NCBI GenBank assembly: GCA_038257155.1
Contig: JBBSJP010000003.1
Location: 62,001-126,000 of the forward strand
Direction of reading: 5' to 3'
Origin: JANJTY01 sp038257155
GTDB taxonomy: Bacteria; Pseudomonadota; Gammaproteobacteria; Xanthomonadales; Xanthomonadaceae
DNA length: 64,000 bases
Shown here: piece by piece, positions 51,227-61,084 of the stretch
How the letters are laid out: each line of letters starts with the position of its first letter
Numbering within the stretch: the stretch's first letter is position 1
The notes under the pieces: model-generated
Seen by the model: the letters and a program-made list of their open reading frames with translations, nothing else
Database searches by the model: none
What the model was told of the DNA's origin: nothing
Program-made: the position numbers and the translations under genes

Positions 51227-53254
51227 ATGAATGCGGGGGGACTGCGCTACCGGGCGTTTATCAGCTACAGCCACCGCGATGAGCGAATTACATCGCGTCT
51301 GCACCGGCGACTGGAAACCTATCGAGCGCCGCGCGGATTGGTAGACGCCGCGCGCAGAAGGCTGGCACCGGTGTTCCGTGATCGGGACGAACTGGCCAGC
51401 GCCGAACGTCTGTCGGCCAGCATCGAGCAGGCCCTGGATGAATCCGAAGCGCTCATAGTTGTGTGCTCGCCATCGGCGGCCGCTTCAATCTGGGTCGGAA
51501 AGGAGATTCTTTACTTTCGTCGCGCCCATCCGCAGCGGCCTGTCTTTGCTTTTGTGGTTGCCGGCGACCCCGGCATTGACCCGCGTCAGGATGCGTCGAC
51601 GGCAGCGTTTCCAGCCAGCCTGATCTTGGCAAATCCAGATGCGCCAGAAGGCGCATTGGGTGAACCCATCGCAGCCGATGCGCGTGAGCAAGGCGACGGC
51701 TTTGCCAACGCCTTCCTCAAGCTGGCCGCCGGCCTGCTGCAGGTCCGCTTCGACCAGTTGCGCAACCGCGAGCAACGTCGCCGCCAGCAGCGCTGGGCGA
51801 TTGCCGGCAGCGCCTCGCTGTTGCTCAGCGCGGTGTTCGCGGTGCTGGCCTGGCAGGCCACGGTGGCACGCGATGCCGCACGTCGCGCCCAGGCACAGGC
51901 CGAACTGGAGTTGCAGTCAGAACGTCAGACTCGCGATTTCCTGCTATCAGTTTTCCAACTTGCTGACGCAGGAGAAGCGCGCGGCAACTCCGTTACGGTT
52001 CGCGAAGTACTCGACCGCGCGGTTGCGCGTATTGACTCGACCGAGTTCAGTCGCCCCGCGATCAAATCACGCTATCTCGCCACCATGGGGCGAGCCTACG
52101 CCAGCCTTGGACTGAATCATCGCAGCCTCGACATGTTGACCCAGTCAATCGATGTGCTCCACGGCGCCGCGAAGGAGCCGGAATTGCAAAGCCAGCGGAT
52201 AGACAGCCTGATCGAACTGGCTGCGGTGCAGTTCGACATGGGCGACTATGAAGCGGCGCTCAGCCGCCTGGACTCACTGGGAACCCAAGAGGCATCGGAG
52301 TTCCCGATGACGCCTTTGCAGCGCGCGCGGGCCGCCAACAAGCGTGGCGAGATCCTGACATTCATGGAGCAGGACGAACAGGCAGAAGAAGCTTTTTCGC
52401 TAGTGCTCGATGATCTTTCTGGAATCGATCAAGAATCTGACCCACTGAGGTCTGAGTTGGCGCTCAGCCTTCATGGCTTGGCTGTCCTGCGCCAGTTCGC
52501 CGGCAAATTCGACCAAGCAGATCAACTGTACGCGCGATCGATAAGTACCTTTGTGTTGGCAGTGGGGGAAGCTCATCCGGGTACTGTTGGGGCACTGATA
52601 TCACGCGGCTCCAACGCCCACGCCTCAGGCAACACCGACGCCGCCCAACAGCACTACCTGCGCGCGCTCGAGTTGGCGCGGCGCGTATACGACGAAGACA
52701 GTCCACAAATGGGCACGCTGAAAAACAATCTCGGCCGCCTGCACCTGGAGCGCGGCGAACTGGATGCTGCCGAACCGCTGCTGCGCGACGCGTTGGAAAG
52801 TGATCGTCGGCACCGCAGCGAGACCTTCGACGACCTCGCTTACTCGCTCAACAACCTCGCCGTGCTGCGTATTGCGCAGGGCGACAGCGCTGAAGCTACC
52901 AACCTGCTGGAAGAAGCACTGCCCATCGCTGACAAGGCCGAGCACGCCATGCTCGGCCCGATTCTCGCCAACCTCGCCGACCTGCGCTGCGCGGCGGGCG
53001 ATGCTGCGAAAGGAATGCCAGCAGCCGAGCGCGCCCTGGCGACCGACATCGCGCGCAATGGCGAGACGCATTGGCAGAGCCACTACGCCGCGCTGGTACT
53101 GGAGGCATGTCGCGTCGCGTCGGGCTCGCCGCTGGAGAAGGCAGGACTCGATGGCCATTTGGAGGCGGTGCGAAAGCGCTGGCCAGCGGCAAGTCCATTT
53201 GCGACACGCGCAACCTGGCTATACCGCAAGGCGCGGGAGCCGGTCGGTAGTTGA
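51227..53254 (+). CDS. TIR-TM-TPR protein
   Basis: A 675-residue protein. Residues 1-145 are a TIR domain with box one YRAFISYSHRDE, FRDRDELASAERLS and ALIVVCSPSAAASIWVGKEI. A transmembrane helix at about 188-210 (AIAGSASLLLSAVFAVLAW) is followed by a coiled segment and at least eight TPR-type repeats to about 660. This is the TIR_2 and TPR organisation found in sensory or stress proteins in several phyla; some TIR proteins cleave NAD in defence. No effector gene is linked, so the role is unknown. ATG 51227 is the start. Confidence 0.85.
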   Translation: MNAGGLRYRAFISYSHRDERITSRLHRRLETYRAPRGLVDAARRRLAPVFRDRDELASAERLSASIEQALDESEALIVVCSPSAAASIWVGKEILYFRRAHPQRPVFAFVVAGDPGIDPRQDASTAAFPASLILANPDAPEGALGEPIAADAREQGDGFANAFLKLAAGLLQVRFDQLRNREQRRRQQRWAIAGSASLLLSAVFAVLAWQATVARDAARRAQAQAELELQSERQTRDFLLSVFQLADAGEARGNSVTVREVLDRAVARIDSTEFSRPAIKSRYLATMGRAYASLGLNHRSLDMLTQSIDVLHGAAKEPELQSQRIDSLIELAAVQFDMGDYEAALSRLDSLGTQEASEFPMTPLQRARAANKRGEILTFMEQDEQAEEAFSLVLDDLSGIDQESDPLRSELALSLHGLAVLRQFAGKFDQADQLYARSISTFVLAVGEAHPGTVGALISRGSNAHASGNTDAAQQHYLRALELARRVYDEDSPQMGTLKNNLGRLHLERGELDAAEPLLRDALESDRRHRSETFDDLAYSLNNLAVLRIAQGDSAEATNLLEEALPIADKAEHAMLGPILANLADLRCAAGDAAKGMPAAERALATDIARNGETHWQSHYAALVLEACRVASGSPLEKAGLDGHLEAVRKRWPAASPFATRATWLYRKAREPVGS

Positions 53255-53310
53255 GGGAAGGCGAGGCTGTCTGAATGTCACGCGGACCCGGGCCAATGTT
53301 CTCGACCAAA

Positions 53311-53361
53311 GCCCCTCTCCCGACCCTGTCGGGCCACCCTCTCCCGCAAGCGGGAGAGGGG
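53311..53361. repeat. CCCTCTCCCG-type palindromic repeat
   Basis: GCCCCTCTCCCGACCCTGTC at the left end and CTCTCCCGCAAGCGGGAGAG at the right end, with a perfect internal hairpin. It belongs to the same family as the element at 24759-24922. It fills the 147-base gap between convergent genes. Confidence 0.65.
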
Positions 53362-53401
53362 AAACCGATACGAACTCCCTGAGCAGTGCATCACTCAAAC
53401 C

Positions 53402-54748
53402 TCACACCACATCCGCCCGCGCCCGACCTCTCGCCACATCCACCCGCATCAACAGCAGCAGCCCGCCCACGAAGAATCCCGCGGTGGCGAGGATCGACAG
53501 GCGATGGTCACCACCGCTGAACCAGTTCACCAGACCGTAACTGAGCGGTCCCAGGATCGAGGCCAGCTTTACCGCCAGTCCCCACAGTCCGAATATCTCG
53601 GCTTCGCGCTGCGGCGGGCAAAGGTAACCGACCATCGCGCGGCCGGCGGACTGGGATGCGCCCAGGCACAGGCCGACCAGGTTGGCTGCGGTCCAGATGA
53701 GCCAGCCGGCCTCGCCTGCTCCCAGCGTGCCCGCCCAGAGCAGACCGATCGCCAACAGCCAGCCGCACAGGGTGATGGCGAGGGTGCGACGATGTCCAAC
53801 GCGGTCCTGGAACTGCCCGAATGCCAGCGCGCCAAGCGCGGCGGTGATGTTCACCACCAGGATCAGCTGGATGCTCTGCTGCACGGTGAAACCCAGGGCC
53901 TGCTGGGTATAGATCGCAGCCAGTGCAATGACGGTTTGCACGCCGGCCTGGAAGCAGGTGATGCAGACCAGCAGGCGGCGTAGATCGAGCAGTCCGCGCG
54001 TGCCCGACAAGGAAGCGCGCACGCGTCTTGCGGCCTCGCGCCAGACGGAGCCCTGCACCGCAATCGAAACGGCGCGCTCGCGCACCCAGAGGAAGGTCGG
54101 CAAGGCGGTCAGCCCGAACATCACGGCGGTAATGAAGAGGGTTTGCGGTACCGCCTCGGCGGTGCTGCTGCCGCGTGCCTCGGCGCCCTGGATCCACCAA
54201 AGGCAGATGCCCAGGACCAGCAGGCCACCCAGGTAACCCAAACCCCAGCCCCAACCGGAGACCTTTCCCATCGCTTCCTTGTTGACCAGTTCGGGCAGGA
54301 AAGCGGCGATAAGGTTCTCACCCACGCTGTAGGCGATGTTCGAAACCAGCAGCAATCCGATCGCCAGCGCCACGTCGCCCGGGCCGCATAATCCCAGCGC
54401 GAAGGTCGCCACGATGCACGTGATGCTGGCTATCAGCAGCAGGCGCCGCTTGCCGGCACGCAGGTCGGCCCAGGCGCCGAGCAGGGGCGCGCTGAGCAGC
54501 ACGATCAGATAAGACGCTGACAGCGACAGGGTCCAGGCCAGGGTGCCCCAGGTCGCGCCCTGGGCGATGCCGGACACGAACCAGGCATTGAAGATGGCGG
54601 TGATCACCACCGTGGTGTAGCCGGAGTTGGCAAAGTCGAACATCGCCCAGGCGCCGATCTCGCGGCGCTGCACTACTGCAACACCAGGCACGTGCCTGCG
54701 GCGGATATGCTTATCGCTCGCCATTGCCATCGCCGACGACCCTGCCAT
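53402..54748 (-). CDS. MFS transporter, UMF1/Atg22-like
   Basis: A 448-residue polytopic protein with about twelve helices. It starts the first helix with AWAMFDFANSGYTTVV, the Atg22-like family signature, followed by APLLGAWADLRAGKRRLL, the MFS loop 2-3 motif, and VGENLIAAFLPELVNKEAMG. Bacterial members are of unknown or amino-acid-efflux-type function. Start may be ATG 54748, 54733 or 54727; its first codons overlap the ybaN-like stop. Confidence 0.85.
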   Translation of the reverse strand: MAGSSAMAMASDKHIRRRHVPGVAVVQRREIGAWAMFDFANSGYTTVVITAIFNAWFVSGIAQGATWGTLAWTLSLSASYLIVLLSAPLLGAWADLRAGKRRLLLIASITCIVATFALGLCGPGDVALAIGLLLVSNIAYSVGENLIAAFLPELVNKEAMGKVSGWGWGLGYLGGLLVLGICLWWIQGAEARGSSTAEAVPQTLFITAVMFGLTALPTFLWVRERAVSIAVQGSVWREAARRVRASLSGTRGLLDLRRLLVCITCFQAGVQTVIALAAIYTQQALGFTVQQSIQLILVVNITAALGALAFGQFQDRVGHRRTLAITLCGWLLAIGLLWAGTLGAGEAGWLIWTAANLVGLCLGASQSAGRAMVGYLCPPQREAEIFGLWGLAVKLASILGPLSYGLVNWFSGGDHRLSILATAGFFVGGLLLLMRVDVARGRARADVV

Positions 54749-55163
54749 CCGAAACGGGTTTGGCGATCTCCAATTCAGCCTCGACAGCGGGGGGCTCCGG
54801 GCGGCGCCAAAGCCAGATCGCTACCACAGCCATCACTGCGATTGGTGGCCAGTGGGCCCAGGGGTTCGGCGCAAACCACCAAAGGATCATCGCGCAGATC
54901 ACCATCATCACGCTGGCCAGCCATTTGGCAGCGCGCGAGACCGCGCCATAGCGCTGCCAGTTGCGGATCATCGGGCCGAAGCTGCCATGCGCCATCAGCC
55001 AGGCGTGCAGGCGCGGCGAGCCCTGCGCCGCCGCCCAGGCAGCGACCAGAATGAAGGGCGTCGTGGGCAGCCCGGGCAGGACCACGCCGAGCAGGGCCAG
55101 GCCCAGCGCAATGTAGGCCAGCAGCAACCACGCCCAGCGCCTGCTGCCAGCGCGCAGGCTCAT
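54711..55163 (-). CDS. YbaN-like DUF454 membrane protein
   Basis: A small inner-membrane protein of about 150 residues. ALLGVVLPGLPTTPFILVAA near residue 25 is diagnostic of the YbaN/DUF454 family, followed by FGPMIRNWQRYGAVSRAAK and two more hydrophobic helices. Start ATG 55163 or 55196. Function of the family is unknown. It overlaps the MFS gene in a small minus-strand operon. Confidence 0.88.
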   Translation of the reverse strand: MSLRAGSRRWAWLLLAYIALGLALLGVVLPGLPTTPFILVAAWAAAQGSPRLHAWLMAHGSFGPMIRNWQRYGAVSRAAKWLASVMMVICAMILWWFAPNPWAHWPPIAVMAVVAIWLWRRPEPPAVEAELEIAKPVSDGRVVGDGNGER

Positions 55164-55243
55164 GGGTTCGATTCTGCTGTTCGGCGGATCATGCATGGCA
55201 TGGTGCGCATCATCCCGCGACGCGAGCAGGAACGTCGAGACGA

Positions 55244-55864
55244 TCAGTGCGCAAAACGCCCGTCCCGCAGGAAGCGGGTCACCTGGCTTGCCACCTCGAC
55301 TGAAGCCAGCAGGCCTGTATGGCTGACCCTCAGACAAAGATGGTCCGCCAGCCCCTGCAAGCGTGTCTCCTCAACTTCGACCGTGCCGTCGTGCGGCGCT
55401 CTGAGCTCCGCCATGAAGCGGCCGGCACCCATTCCCGAGGCGCCTGCGATCAGGCCGACCTGCGCAGTGCCGTTCCACGCGGGAATACCGTTGCGCAACA
55501 GATCAGCACTGCGCCCCAGCAGCTGCTGACCGAATCCCCAGCGCGACAGCCCAGTGGCGGCGCGGCTGCCGCAGAGCGGTGACCCGAGGCAAACCACGCG
55601 TTGCACGCCCAGGTCGGGTTCACGGCGCAGCGTCTGCAGGGCGATAAGCCCACCCAGGCTGTGCGCTACGAGATGTTCGGCCGGCTGACGCCGCAGGCGC
55701 TCGGCCAGCGCGTCCATGCATGCCTCGGGATCTCCACGAACGCTGGCATAGCCCAGGCGTTCGACCTCGAAGCCACCCGCCTGCAGCCGCCGCGATAGCG
55801 GCTGCAGGGCCCAGGGTCCCATCCACAGGCCGTGCAGCAGCAGGACGTGCTGCAGCTCGGCCAT
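55244..55864 (-). CDS. alpha/beta-hydrolase (lipase-like)
   Basis: A 206-residue small serine hydrolase. The oxyanion-side VLLLHGLWMGPW is at about 7-18 and the nucleophile elbow AHSLGG has Ser69. The catalytic histidine is probably in VSHTGLL near residue 183. Members include small esterases and GPI-inositol deacylase-like proteins. It lies four bases after aspS, so it is likely translated from the same transcript. Substrate unknown. Confidence 0.85.
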   Translation of the reverse strand: MAELQHVLLLHGLWMGPWALQPLSRRLQAGGFEVERLGYASVRGDPEACMDALAERLRRQPAEHLVAHSLGGLIALQTLRREPDLGVQRVVCLGSPLCGSRAATGLSRWGFGQQLLGRSADLLRNGIPAWNGTAQVGLIAGASGMGAGRFMAELRAPHDGTVEVEETRLQGLADHLCLRVSHTGLLASVEVASQVTRFLRDGRFAH

Positions 55865-55868
55865 GACC

Positions 55869-57626
55869 TCAGGCTTTTGGCACGGCGCGCACGTGCACTT
55901 CAGCCAGCTGCTCCTCGGGAATCGGCGAGGGCGCGCCGGTCATCAGGCACTGCGCGGTGGTGGTCTTGGGGAAGGCGATCACGTCGCGGATCGAGTCGGT
56001 TCCAGCCATCAGCGCGGCAATGCGGTCGATGCCAAAGGCGATGCCGCCGTGCGGCGGTGCGCCGTGCCGCAGCGCGTCGAGCAGGAAGCCGAACTTAGCC
56101 TCGGCTTCTTCCGCGCCGATGCCGAGCAAATCGAACACCGTGCTCTGCATGTCCGGGCGATGGATGCGGATCGAGCCGCCGCCGATCTCGTTGCCGTTCA
56201 GCACCATGTCGTAACCGCGCGAGACCGCGATCCGCGCATTGGCGCGCAGATCGGCGATATCGTCGACCGCCGGCGCGGTGAAGGGATGATGCAGGGCGAC
56301 GAAACGGTTGGCTTCCTCGTCCCATTCGAACATCGGGAAATCCGTGACCCAGAGTGGTGCCCAGATGTTCTGCACCAGGCCCAGATCCTTGCCGACCTTG
56401 AGCCGCACGGCACCCATGAAATCGCTGACCGTCTTGTACAGGCCGGCGCCAAACAGCAGCAGGTCGCCGCTCTGCGCGCCGCTGGCCTGCAGCACTGCTT
56501 CCAGCGTGGCGTCGTCGAGGAACTTGGCGATCGGTGAGTTGATGCCCTCGCGGCCCTTGGCCAGGTCCTCGACCTTGATCCAGGCCAGGCCCTTGGCGCC
56601 GTACTTGGCGGCATGCGCGCCCATGTCGTCGATCTGTTTGCGCGACCAGGTGGCAGCGCCCGGACAGCGCAGCACCGCGACGCGGCCGTCGGCGTGTCCG
56701 GCCCAGTCGGTGAAGACCTTGAACTCGCAGGCCTTCACTGCCTCGGCCACGTCGACCAGTTCCAGGCCGATGCGCAGGTCGGGCTTGTCGGAACCGAAGC
56801 GGCGCATGGCTTCGGCATAGGTCAGGCGCGGGAAGGCATCTCCGAGGTCGACGTCCATCACTTCCTTGAACACGGTGCGGATCATGCCTTCGACGCTGTC
56901 CTGCACGTCGCGCTCCGACACCCAGGCGAACTCCATGTCGAGCTGGGTGAACTCGAGCTGGCGATCGGCGCGCAGGGCCTCGTCGCGGAAGCAGCGCGCG
57001 ATCTGGTAGTAGCGGTCGAAGCCCGCCACCATCAGGATCTGCTTGAACAGCTGCGGCGACTGCGGCAGGGCGTAGAACTCGCCCGGATGCATGCGCGCTG
57101 GCACCAGGAAATCGCGCGCGCCTTCCGGCGTGGCCTTGGTCAGGATCGGGGTTTCGATGTCCTGGAAATCGCGCGCATCCAGCCAGCGGCGCAGGCTCTG
57201 CACCAGGCGGATGCGGGTGCGCATCATGCGCTGCATCTCGGGACGACGCAGGTCGAGGTAGCGATACTTCAGGCGCACGTCCTCGCCCGGCGTCTCGTGC
57301 GTGTGATACGGCAGGTTCTCGGCCTTGTTGACGATCTCGATGCGTTCGGCCAGCACCTCGACCTTGCCACTCTTCAACCGGTCATTGACGCTATGCCGAG
57401 CGCGTACCGTGCCCGTGATGCGCAGGCAGTACTCGTAGCCGACCTTGGCAGCATCGGGATAGGCCGGATTGTCCGGCTCGGCCACCACCTGCACGATGCC
57501 TTCGTGGTCGCGCAGGTCGATGAAGCAGATGCCGCCAAGGTTACGGGCGACATCGGCCCAGCCGCACAGGGTGACGGTCTGGCCGATCAGGGCCTCGTCG
57601 ACGAGACCACAGAAATGGGTACGCAT
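55869..57626 (-). CDS. aspS: aspartyl-tRNA synthetase AspS
   Basis: A 585-residue class II synthetase. The N-terminal OB domain is MRTHFCGLVDEALIGQTVTL with GWADVARNLGG. Motif 2 is ARCFRDEALRADRQLEFTQLD and motif 3 GIAFGIDRIAALM, near the C-terminus. A GAD insert lies between motifs 2 and 3, giving the bacterial type. Start ATG 57626 is chosen because upstream codons are not conserved. The 325-base gap upstream (57627-57951) holds a GCGGAGGCGC tandem patch at 57759-57789 and the palindrome below. Confidence 0.97.
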   Translation of the reverse strand: MRTHFCGLVDEALIGQTVTLCGWADVARNLGGICFIDLRDHEGIVQVVAEPDNPAYPDAAKVGYEYCLRITGTVRARHSVNDRLKSGKVEVLAERIEIVNKAENLPYHTHETPGEDVRLKYRYLDLRRPEMQRMMRTRIRLVQSLRRWLDARDFQDIETPILTKATPEGARDFLVPARMHPGEFYALPQSPQLFKQILMVAGFDRYYQIARCFRDEALRADRQLEFTQLDMEFAWVSERDVQDSVEGMIRTVFKEVMDVDLGDAFPRLTYAEAMRRFGSDKPDLRIGLELVDVAEAVKACEFKVFTDWAGHADGRVAVLRCPGAATWSRKQIDDMGAHAAKYGAKGLAWIKVEDLAKGREGINSPIAKFLDDATLEAVLQASGAQSGDLLLFGAGLYKTVSDFMGAVRLKVGKDLGLVQNIWAPLWVTDFPMFEWDEEANRFVALHHPFTAPAVDDIADLRANARIAVSRGYDMVLNGNEIGGGSIRIHRPDMQSTVFDLLGIGAEEAEAKFGFLLDALRHGAPPHGGIAFGIDRIAALMAGTDSIRDVIAFPKTTTAQCLMTGAPSPIPEEQLAEVHVRAVPKA

Positions 57627-57908
57627 GAAGTCTCCGGAGCCGCACCGGTGGGCGCGGCGGATGATGGGATTCGGGGGCGCAATGGTAGGGCCGCGGGGAG
57701 TTGGCGGCAAACCCGGGAGCTGGAGTTGTCGCAGAAAACCCAGGGGAAAGCGCATTCAACGCGGAGGCGCGGAGGACGCGGAGGCGCGCCTAGAAGAGAC
57801 CTGAGTGGCCTGATGCAAGCCGTTCCGCAGGGCAAGCGTGCTTGCCATGCGAAGTCCCGAATGGTGCCATCGGTGGGCCAATGCCACGGGGCGGACGCCA
57901 GGTGATTC

Positions 57909-57936
57909 TAGTAGGGTGGGCCTTGGCCCACCGCGG
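57909..57936. repeat. fifth copy of the RAYT-associated palindrome
   Basis: GTAGGGTGGGCCTTGGCCCA (57911-57930) is identical in its core to the copy at 19030-19049 beside the RAYT, about 39 kb away. It sits alone, not in an inverted pair. Confidence 0.8.
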
Positions 57937-57951
57937 CGCGGTTGCTGGGCT

Positions 57952-58644
57952 TCATTCGTGACCCCACGGAGTCGGCGGCAGCTCAACCTCGGTGCTCAGG
58001 TCGAACTCAACCTGGAAGAGTCGGCCTGTCGGGCGCGAGAGTTCGTAAAGAAAGCGCTTGCCTGGCTCGATTTCCATCGCCCAGGTATTGGTAACCGAAA
58101 CCGCGAGTCCTTCCCGTTCGAAGGTCGCGACCGATTCCGCATCGACCGGAAACTCCTGGCGCTGCTCGCTGCCCACCGCAGCGGTGTCGCCGCCGTACAT
58201 GGTGACGGCATCGTTGCTGCCATCTTCATGGCGATGGTCATGCTTGAGTCGCAGTCCATCGGCGGTACGGGTCAGCACCCAGGTGCGCGAGTGGTCGTCA
58301 CCGACATGGAAAGGAATCTTCAACTCGGCGGTGCCGCATTCACGCACGTGCATCACCAGGACCTTGCCATCAAAGGGGTCGCTTGCCGCTGGCGCTTCGC
58401 CTTCCGGTGGCGTATTGGCGATGATCTGCCCGGCGTAGGCCTTGCCGCAGTGCTCGGCGATCCGCGCCAGGAATACATCCGCCGGCACGGCGGCGGGAGT
58501 TGGCGCGGGCTCGCTCGCAGCCCGTACGGGCAGAGGCGGCGCGACCGGCGCAGCAGGCGGCGGGGCATCAGTACCACAAGCCACCAACAGGAACAGGCCG
58601 GCCATCAGGCCGGAACGCACAACACACTGCGGATGGTTTTTCAT
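57952..58644 (-). CDS. lipoprotein of unknown function
   Basis: A 230-residue protein with signal peptide and lipobox LLVAC (Cys23), followed by a proline/alanine-rich linker (24-52). The folded part has an acidic, histidine-rich segment (LKHDHRHEDGSND) and a conserved-looking AEHCGKAYAGQII start. I recognise no family. It stands between the aspS leader and the MoxR-type operon. It is probably anchored in the outer membrane. Confidence 0.7.
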   Translation of the reverse strand: MKNHPQCVVRSGLMAGLFLLVACGTDAPPPAAPVAPPLPVRAASEPAPTPAAVPADVFLARIAEHCGKAYAGQIIANTPPEGEAPAASDPFDGKVLVMHVRECGTAELKIPFHVGDDHSRTWVLTRTADGLRLKHDHRHEDGSNDAVTMYGGDTAAVGSEQRQEFPVDAESVATFEREGLAVSVTNTWAMEIEPGKRFLYELSRPTGRLFQVEFDLSTEVELPPTPWGHE

Positions 58645-58740
58645 TTCCTGACCCTAACCCGCCCCCAAGCACCAATCAAGCAGCAGCGCACACACTCATC
58701 AGACGTGCCACGCCCCCACTCCTCCGCCACCACGCTTCCC

Positions 58741-58775
58741 CGTTCCCCGTTCCCCGTTCCCCGTTCCCCGTTCCC
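58741..58775. repeat. CGTTCCC heptamer, five tandem copies
   Basis: The seven-base unit CGTTCCC is repeated five times without interruption, with a sixth degenerate unit (CGCTTC). It is in the 140-base gap before the DUF58 gene stop. Short tandem repeats of this kind can vary in copy number. Confidence 0.85.
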
Positions 58776-58784
58776 CGCTTCACC

Positions 58785-60091
58785 TCACATCCTCCCCTGC
58801 CGCTTCAAATCCAGATACCGATTCACCAGCGCCAGCGGCAAGGCTTCCGGTTCCACGTCCAGGCACGGCACGTCACCCAGCTCCAGCCTTGCAAACGCAC
58901 GCTGACGACGTTCCAGGTACTCGGCCGTGGCGGCATGGGTGAGCGCTTCCGCCAATCCGGCAATTGGCGCGCGCAGTGCCGCGCCGAGGATCGGTTCGCG
59001 CAGGCTGGCGACCACCACGCGATGCCGTTGCCGCAGCAGCCCCACGGCGGACCTCAGTCCCTCGTCGTCCTCATCACGCAGGTTGGACAACAGCACCACG
59101 AAGGCGCGCTTGCGCAGGCGCGTCATCATGGCCACTGCGGCCGAGTGGTAGTCCGGGCTCGCGAGCGTCGGCTGCAGGTCAAAGCTGTGCGTCAGCAAGC
59201 CGTTCAGGGCGACCTGGGACTTGCGCGGCGCAAGCCAGCGCTGGATACCGCCCATGGTCATCAGACCGACCGCATCACCCTGGCGCAGCGCGACAAAGGC
59301 CAGCAGCAAGGCTGCGTTGAGGGCGTGATCGAGATGCGACAAGGGTCCATCACGCGCGGCCATGCGGCGTCCACAGTCGAGCAGCAGGACGATCTGCTGA
59401 TCGCGTTCGTCGCGGTACTCACGCGACACCAGACGACGCATTCGCGCGCTGGCCTTCCAGTCGATCTGGCGCTGGGCGTCGCCCTCGCGATACTCACGCA
59501 ACTGATGGAATTCGAGTCCCTCGCCGCGACGCCTGCGCTGCAGGATGCCGAGTTGGGACAGTCGATGGTCAGTGGCGAGCAGGGCAAAGCGTGTCAGCGC
59601 CGAGAAGTTCGGGTAAACCCGCACCCCGCTGGCATTGCCTGTGAAGCAACGCCGTCGCCACAGTCGCCAGGGTGAGGCGATGCGCAGCTCACAGGTGGAG
59701 AATTCGCAGGCGCCGCGCTGCTGGGCGCGCACACGGTAGCGCAGGCTTGCTTCCTGACCCTGCGGCAAGTGCAGGCGCTGCGGCAAGTTCTCGACCAACA
59801 GGGCTGACGGGGCATGATCGAAAATCGACATCAGCAAGCCGCGTGACGAAGTGTTCACGACGCGCAGAGTCACATCGGTGGCAGCACCCAGCGCGATGGC
59901 ATGTGGCAGCCGACGAACTACCTGCGGCACCGGCTGCCGCCACAGGCGATACGCGTCCAGCGCGGCGAGCGCCAGCAGCAGGCAGGCAGCTACCAGCAAC
60001 GCGGCATCGAATGCCGGCAGAATCGACGCCAGTGTCGCCAACACCAGCAGCGCCCCTGTGGCAAGCAACAGCGCGGGCGCGGGGATCAGCA

Positions 60092-60092
<1 letters not shown>
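58785..60092 (-). CDS. DUF58 protein of a MoxR operon
   Basis: A 435-residue protein with two N-terminal helices (about 5-45) and a conserved central YREGDAQRQIDWKASAR (about 200-216), the DUF58 hallmark. A vWA-like part follows, with LLLDCGRRM. DUF58 proteins are partners of MoxR AAA+ ATPases. Its ATG overlaps the moxR stop by one base (TAATG), so translation is coupled. Role is in envelope or metal-enzyme maturation by family, not shown here. Confidence 0.92.
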
Positions 60093-61075
<983 letters not shown>

Positions 61076-61084
61076 GCTGGGTAC

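Noticed and set aside
56613..57905. 430-residue plus-strand open frame
   Set aside because: Antisense to aspS; composition and absence of motifs fit a shadow.
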